A stretch of 64,000 bases of DNA from Bacillota bacterium (GTDB lineage Bacteria; Bacillota; Clostridia; Oscillospirales; Ruminococcaceae). The notes under the pieces are model-generated. The model was given only the letters and a program-made list of their open reading frames with translations, did no database searches and had not been told where the DNA came from. The translations under genes and the position numbers were made by a program. The stretch lies in NCBI GenBank assembly GCA_023418925.1, contig JAEZYS010000029.1, positions 1-64,000 of the forward strand. The letters run 5' to 3'. Shown here one piece after another: positions 59,470-64,000 of the stretch (positions within the stretch are counted from its first letter, which is position 1; every line of letters starts with the position of its first letter).

Positions 59470-59685
59470 GAACAGTCCACCGGACTGTTCATAAGGAAAG
59501 CTTAACTATAAAAACAACAAAGGAGAGCGGTCATGTTCGCTCTCCTCGAAAAGCTGTCGCTTTTTCTCACCATTTCTCCGCTTTTTTATGATAAAGTATT
59601 CCGTCGTTGCGACGACGGCAAAGGGCTTTGCCCTTTTGAAACCCACACCCTTGAAAGGTTGACGAACTTTTTAGCTTTTTATTAT
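59470..59685. repeat. Palindrome-rich intergenic element
   Basis: Successive hairpins: GAACAGTCC/GGACTGTTC (59470-59490), AGGAGAGCG/CGCTCTCCT (59521-59546), AAAAGC/GCTTTT, CCGTCGT/ACGACGG (59601-59618) and AAAGGGC/GCCCTTT (59620-59637). An open plus-strand frame through it reads RRCDDGKGLCPFETHTLERL. I recall similar spurious translations from related gut Firmicutes, so this is probably an interspersed repeat rather than a gene. Confidence 0.65.
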
Positions 59686-59686
59686 A

Positions 59687-61060
59687 TCAATACTTCTCCG
59701 CAATTACTCTTGCAACATAGACACCTGATGCAGATGCCTGTGAGAGTGAGTGAGTTACTCCTGAACCATCACCAAGTACATAAAGCCCCTCAACTGTTGT
59801 TTCAAGATCGCTGTCAACAGTTACCTTTGAATTGTAGAACTTGACCTCAACACCATAAAGCAATGTATCAGCATTTGCCATACCCGGTGCAATCTTGTCA
59901 AGAGCATATATCATTTCAATTATATCATCAAGCTGGCGCTTGGGAATAACAAGGCTGAGATCTCCAGGTGTTGCTTTAAGTGTAGGATTAAGGAAACACT
60001 GCTGGAATCTATGGTCATTGGTTCTTCTTCCGTCTACAAGATCACCGAAACGCTGTACAAGAACGCCTCCGCCAAGCATATTTGATAGCCTTGCAATAGA
60101 CTCACCATATGCGTTGCTGTCGCTGAATGGTTCTGAGAAGTTGTTTGAAACAAGCAATGCAAAGTTTGTGTTTTCGGTATGCATCTTAGGATCAGAGTAG
60201 CTGTGTCCGTTTACCGTAATAATTCCGTTAGTATTTTCATTAACAACTTCGCCATATGGATTCATACAGAAAGTTCTTACAAGGTCACGGTATTTCTTTG
60301 TTCTGTAAACAATCTTACTCTCATAAACCTTGCTTGTGATATGCTCGAAAACAGCGGCAGGAATTTCAACTCTTACGCCGATATCAACACGATTGCTACG
60401 TGTCTGGATATCAAAATTTTTACATACGTCTGAAATCCATTTTGAACCTGAACGTCCTGCTGCTATGACAACCTGCTTTCCTGAATAAGTATCCTTATTT
60501 GTTATAACAGTAAATTCTGAACCGCTTTTCTCAACGTTATTTACTTCTTCATAAAAGCTTATATCAATATTATCCTTTACATAGTCATAGATATTCTGAA
60601 GAATATCCCTGTTTCTGTCTGTTCCGAGATGGCGCACCTTTGCATCGAGAAGATGAAGGTCATACTTGAGTGCCTCTGACTTAAGGTCGGAAGATACAGT
60701 TGAATAAAGCTTTGCATCTTCGCCGCCCATTTCAAGGTTAATTTTATCAACATATTCCATGAGTTCAATTGCTTTTTCTCTGCCCGTATAGGTATATAAA
60801 TCTCCGCCAAAGTTATTTGTAATATTGTATTTACCGTCAGACATTCCACCTGCACCGCCGAAACCGTTCATTATGCTGCAGGTCGCACAATGTATGCAGG
60901 ATTTGATTTTAACGCCGTCAATCGGGCATTTTCTTGCTGAAATAGGTCCACCCTTATCAATCATGCATACTTTAATATTCTTATTAAGCTTTACAAACTC
61001 ATACGACATAAATACACCGCTTGCGCCTGATCCAACTATAATTACATCATAATTTTTCAT
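59687..61060 (-). CDS. FAD-dependent dehydrogenase, COG2509 type
   Basis: A 457-residue flavoprotein. The FAD-binding motif is MKNYDVIIVGSGASGVFMSY at the very N-terminus. The Cys-rich KCPIDGVKIKSCIHCATCSI and NGFGGAGGMSDGKYNITNNF-GG are diagnostic of the COG2509 family of uncharacterised dehydrogenases. The second nucleotide-binding end reads GLYVLGDGSGVTHSLSQASA-SGV. The substrate is unknown. ATG 61060 follows AATGGAGA; an ATG four codons upstream overlaps that site. A promoter lies about 160 bases upstream. Confidence 0.92.
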   Translation of the reverse strand: MKNYDVIIVGSGASGVFMSYEFVKLNKNIKVCMIDKGGPISARKCPIDGVKIKSCIHCATCSIMNGFGGAGGMSDGKYNITNNFGGDLYTYTGREKAIELMEYVDKINLEMGGEDAKLYSTVSSDLKSEALKYDLHLLDAKVRHLGTDRNRDILQNIYDYVKDNIDISFYEEVNNVEKSGSEFTVITNKDTYSGKQVVIAAGRSGSKWISDVCKNFDIQTRSNRVDIGVRVEIPAAVFEHITSKVYESKIVYRTKKYRDLVRTFCMNPYGEVVNENTNGIITVNGHSYSDPKMHTENTNFALLVSNNFSEPFSDSNAYGESIARLSNMLGGGVLVQRFGDLVDGRRTNDHRFQQCFLNPTLKATPGDLSLVIPKRQLDDIIEMIYALDKIAPGMANADTLLYGVEVKFYNSKVTVDSDLETTVEGLYVLGDGSGVTHSLSQASASGVYVARVIAEKY

Positions 61061-61219
61061 ATGAATCTCCATTCCCTTTTACTGTTTATTCTAGTTTTGC
61101 AAAGCATATTTTTTTCTTTTATATTTGCAAAAAAGAATAAATAGCTGCTGAAAAAACTTCTCCCTTTATACACTATTTCATTTAAAATGATTAAGTGTTA
61201 TATATACACAAACATAAAT

Positions 61220-61248
61220 ATGATACAATAAAAGACGAACCTTGTCAA
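61220..61248 (-). promoter_or_regulatory. Promoter of the COG2509 gene
   Basis: On the minus strand TTGACA and TATCAT with a 17-base gap, leaving a leader of about 150 bases in which no structure was recognised. Confidence 0.6.
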
Positions 61249-61265
61249 CTTTTTAACACATAAAA

Positions 61266-61297
61266 ACAGCCTGTGCTATAATATAGCAACAGGCTGT
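61266..61297 (-). terminator. Terminator of the aminotransferase gene
   Basis: A 9-bp perfect stem (ACAGCCTGT with ACAGGCTGT) extended by GCTATA/TATAGC, followed by TTTTTA on the minus strand. Confidence 0.85.
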
Positions 61298-61301
61298 CAT
61301 T

Positions 61302-62582
61302 TTATTCTGCTATCAATTTTTCTGCACTTGCAAGCTTTACACAAAGACAAAAAAGCTGCATTGCTGTTTCAAGTTCATTAAGAGGAGGATATGTCGGAGC
61401 AAGTCTGATATTTCTGTCCTCCGGATCCTTACCATAAGGGAAAGTTGCTCCTGCACCAGTAAGCACTACTCCTGCTTCTTTACAGAGTGAAACAACTCTC
61501 TTTGCACATCCGCTGAGTGTATTTACGGAAACAAAATATCCTCCGTTCGGTTTATTCCATTCAAGGATACCCAGTTCACCTAGTTCCTTATCAAGCATTT
61601 CAAGAACAAGATTGAACTTAGGAGCAAGGATTGCCTTATGCTTTTCCATATGAGCCATAATGCCGTCAACATTTTTGAAGAATCTTGTGTGTCTTAGCTG
61701 GTTTAACTTATCGTAACTTATGCACTGGATTCCGAGAAGATTTGTAGTAAACTTAATATTATTCTTTGATGCTGCCATTAAAGCAACACCTGCACCAGGG
61801 AAAGAAATCTTGGAAGTAGAAGCAAAAATGAAAACCATGTCTTCTTTACCTGTTTTCTTAGCTTCATCAAGAATGTTAAGAATATGGTCAGGAGTATCTG
61901 TAAGATGGTGAACACAATAAGCATTATCCCAGAAAATTCTGAAATCAGGAGCCTTTGGTGAAAGGTTTGCAAAACGCTTTACAACCTCGTCAGAATAAGC
62001 TATTCCGTCTGGATTTGAATAAAGTGGAACACACCAGATACCCTTTATTGCATCATCTTCTGAAACAAGTTTTTCTATCATATCCATGTCAGGACCATCT
62101 GAATTCATAGGAACATTTATCATTTCAATGCCAAAATGTTCGCATATAGCAAAGTGTCTGTCATAACCAGGAACAGGGCAAAGAAACTTTATCTTATCAC
62201 ATTTTCCCCAAGGCTTTGGACTTCCGTAAACGCCATGAGTAATTGCTCTTGAAACTGTATCATACATCATTGCAAGGCTTGAGTTACCGCCGATAATGAT
62301 TTCATCAGTTGAAACTCCAAGGAGATTTCCAAAAAGCACCTTAGCATCAAGTATACCGGTAAGCATACCATAGTTACGGCAATCTGTGCCATCTTCTGCA
62401 ATCATACTTGCAGCATCAGTGAAGATGTTGAACATTGACATTGCAATATCAAGCTGATCTGCACCAGGCTTACCTCTTGACATATCAAGCTTCAGATTTT
62501 TTTTCTTAAAGTTTTGATATTCCTTTTCAATACCCGCCTTATACTCAGTCAACTGGTTTTTGCTCATTTCAGATAGAAACAT
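61302..62582 (-). CDS. PLP-dependent aminotransferase, aspartate type (MocR-like Ic group)
   Basis: A 426-residue fold-type I aminotransferase. LDMSRGKPGADQLDIAMSMF near the N-terminus, YGMLTGILDAKVLFGNLLGV, FIFASTSKISFPGAGVALMA (PLP lysine near residue 245) and RLAPTYPPLNELETAMQLFC are typical of the group that includes Corynebacterium aspartate aminotransferase. Transfer of amino groups between aspartate and 2-oxoglutarate is likely. ATG 62582 follows GAAAGGAC; 17 further upstream codons are open but have no site. Confidence 0.9.
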   Translation of the reverse strand: MFLSEMSKNQLTEYKAGIEKEYQNFKKKNLKLDMSRGKPGADQLDIAMSMFNIFTDAASMIAEDGTDCRNYGMLTGILDAKVLFGNLLGVSTDEIIIGGNSSLAMMYDTVSRAITHGVYGSPKPWGKCDKIKFLCPVPGYDRHFAICEHFGIEMINVPMNSDGPDMDMIEKLVSEDDAIKGIWCVPLYSNPDGIAYSDEVVKRFANLSPKAPDFRIFWDNAYCVHHLTDTPDHILNILDEAKKTGKEDMVFIFASTSKISFPGAGVALMAASKNNIKFTTNLLGIQCISYDKLNQLRHTRFFKNVDGIMAHMEKHKAILAPKFNLVLEMLDKELGELGILEWNKPNGGYFVSVNTLSGCAKRVVSLCKEAGVVLTGAGATFPYGKDPEDRNIRLAPTYPPLNELETAMQLFCLCVKLASAEKLIAE

Positions 62583-62924
62583 GGAAATCTGTCCTTTCAG
62601 ATATATTAAAAGTGTTCTGACAGTATTTTTCACATTAAAATAATTGAAATATGCCAGATATAATTTTTACTATTTTATATGATATTATAATAAAAGTAAT
62701 TTTGCAAGTGTTTCAAAAATTTTATTCAAAAATTCAACTGATTTCACATATAACTATGAATATCTGCAATACCATAGTGTTAATATTGCACTAAGCAAAA
62801 AAATATTAGTAAATGTTCCCCTTAGTTCTCAGGAATGGAATGACACCTTTTATGTTTGAAATGCCAGTAACATACATTATAATACCAGTCATACTGTTCA
62901 GGACTTAGCCCAGTCTCGTTTCCT
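62583..62924. other. Intergenic stretch with a possible coding remnant
   Basis: The promoter of the aminotransferase gene should lie here (minus strand). At 62822-62924 (minus) an open frame reads GNETGLSPEQYDWYYNVCYW and on to a stop at 62822, protein-like in composition and shifted by one base from the end of the FkbM gene. No start codon with a ribosome site serves it. Confidence 0.4.
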
Positions 62925-63986
62925 TTATTGCATAGTACAATATAAATTGGTTTCCCATGCAGGAATATAGAGCTGATGTCTTACATACATTTTCAGTTCA
63001 GGGTTAAGTTCATGTATTAGCAAAGGTATATCAAACATATCCTCATTTCTATGGTAAAGAGCAGAAATTATTTTTGCTCCGCTTTTAACATGCCTTTCAG
63101 AACCTAGTATTGCTTCACGTTCAGCACCTTCAACATCAAGCTTGATAAGAGTAGCCTGTTCTTTTACGGTATCATCAACAGCACGGCATTCAACAGTTGT
63201 CTTACCTTTTTCGGAAATCATGGTCATTCTGCCTTCACCTTTTGTAAATGAAAATGTCCCTGTACTGCTCCATGCTCCTGCATTTATCGGATGAAAATTA
63301 TCACGCTTACCGATATTTTTAGTCATTTTCCTAAAGTTTCTAGGATTAGGTTCAAACGCATATATGCTTTTATATTTGCCGTTACATGCATTTATAAATT
63401 CAAGTGCAGTATCACCGTTATATGCTCCTAAATCCACATAAACTTCATCATCAGAAAGCTTTATAAGCTGGTCATAAACTTCTGACTTAGGGGTTGTGCA
63501 ATCATTAAGGTAATCTATCTTTCCGCTAATCTTGAAGTTGATAACATCAGCATAAGTTTTCCTTGACTGCTCATCTTCAAGAAGGTTATAAACCTTTTGT
63601 ATCTTATTTGCATTTTGAACTGCATATTCATAGGTGAATAGTCCATCTCCTGCAACAGGCACATCAGGTGCAAGCAAAATATGTTTCTTTGCAATTTCAT
63701 TTATTCTGTCATAAAGGCTCTGATATCCAGCCGCAAATGCAAGAACAACAACGAATTCATCAATAATATTCTCAATCTGCGAAAGAGTATGCACTAAATG
63801 CCCTTGAAATGAATGTCCTCTTACAAATTCATCACTTGCAAAAAATCCTGCAAGCGGGATATTATACTGCTCAAAAACACGCATAATTTTAAGCGCACCG
63901 TCACCCATTCCGTAAATAAAAACAGGCAGTTCGGTCCGCTTAAGAAAGTCCCAGCAGTTTTCTTTTTCAACTATAAAATCAAGCAT
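62925..63986 (-). CDS. FkbM-family methyltransferase
   Basis: A 353-residue protein. The first ~130 residues look like a Rossmann-type nucleotide-binding or partner domain (FIYGMGDGALKIMRVFEQYN). Residues about 190-345 are the FkbM SAM-methyltransferase: YVDLGAYNGDTALEFI (SAM motif), YAFEPNPRNFRKM, LIKLDVEGAEREAILGSERH, ending in PELKMYVRHQLYIPAWETNL. FkbM enzymes O-methylate sugars or natural products. GGAGA precedes the ATG close to the window edge. A coding-like tail in another frame follows its stop. Confidence 0.9.
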   Translation of the reverse strand: MLDFIVEKENCWDFLKRTELPVFIYGMGDGALKIMRVFEQYNIPLAGFFASDEFVRGHSFQGHLVHTLSQIENIIDEFVVVLAFAAGYQSLYDRINEIAKKHILLAPDVPVAGDGLFTYEYAVQNANKIQKVYNLLEDEQSRKTYADVINFKISGKIDYLNDCTTPKSEVYDQLIKLSDDEVYVDLGAYNGDTALEFINACNGKYKSIYAFEPNPRNFRKMTKNIGKRDNFHPINAGAWSSTGTFSFTKGEGRMTMISEKGKTTVECRAVDDTVKEQATLIKLDVEGAEREAILGSERHVKSGAKIISALYHRNEDMFDIPLLIHELNPELKMYVRHQLYIPAWETNLYCTMQ

Positions 63987-64000
63987 TGAATAAAATCTCC

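Noticed and set aside
59533..59844. 103-codon open frame on the plus strand
   Set aside because: It is the translation of a palindromic repeat running into the antisense of the COG2509 gene.

Overview
The window is AT-rich and has Shine-Dalgarno sites, operon structures and gene families typical of a low-GC gut Firmicute. The best fit is Ruminococcus or a related Oscillospiraceae. The clues are a chvE/mmsA/mmsB monosaccharide transporter beside GH5 and GH16 glucanases, DUF4358 and DUF4250 proteins, and a Na+-pumping decarboxylase beta subunit. This assignment is inference from gene content; no rRNA or tRNA gene was seen.

Layout. 1-8.7 kb is a decaying accessory stretch: an IS3 transposase cut by the window edge, a two-component system with a peptide-immunity-type ABC exporter whose regulator carries an in-frame stop, a truncated tyrosine integrase beside a frameshifted hydrolase, a CPBP protease, an unknown gene between near-identical direct repeats, and an IS110 relic. 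8.7-15.4 kb holds decarboxylase membrane subunits with a divergent LysR regulator, a tocopherol-cyclase-like protein, a YyaL-type thioredoxin-domain protein and a YaiI/YqxD protein. 15.7-26.4 kb is a sugar locus: chvE-mmsA-mmsB with two unknown partners, two AraC regulators, a BNR-repeat lipoprotein, an intracellular GH5 and a lipoprotein GH16. 26.6-33.5 kb holds a flavodoxin-like reductase, a giant protein with two fused acyltransferase domains, a solitary large serine recombinase and dUTPase.

33.6-38.5 kb is a tight operon of two bacterial dynamin-like GTPases flanking an M48-peptidase-like protein that has lost its zinc ligands. 39.3-46.4 kb is an unusual operon joining two sugar-type import permeases and a propeller-fused solute-binding protein with HlyD-like and MacB-like exporter parts, without an ATPase. 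46.7-64 kb is mostly housekeeping: an MGMT-family protein, pduL, cyclophilin, pyruvate kinase, a GntR-ABC operon, lipoproteins, mgtE, a TtcA-like protein, a beta-lactamase-fold protein, a COG2509 flavoprotein, an aminotransferase and an FkbM methyltransferase.

The most interesting signals are regulatory or architectural. (1) A structured leader recurs, with variations, before four unrelated genes and in partial form before a fifth. (2) Hairpins sit between the Shine-Dalgarno and the start codon of three genes. (3) mgtE has a consensus promoter, a 29-codon leader ORF and a hairpin that would mask its ribosome-binding site. (4) The dynamin/pseudo-M48/dynamin operon and (5) the importer/exporter hybrid operon look like distinct, possibly undescribed systems. 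All are read by eye and need comparative confirmation.
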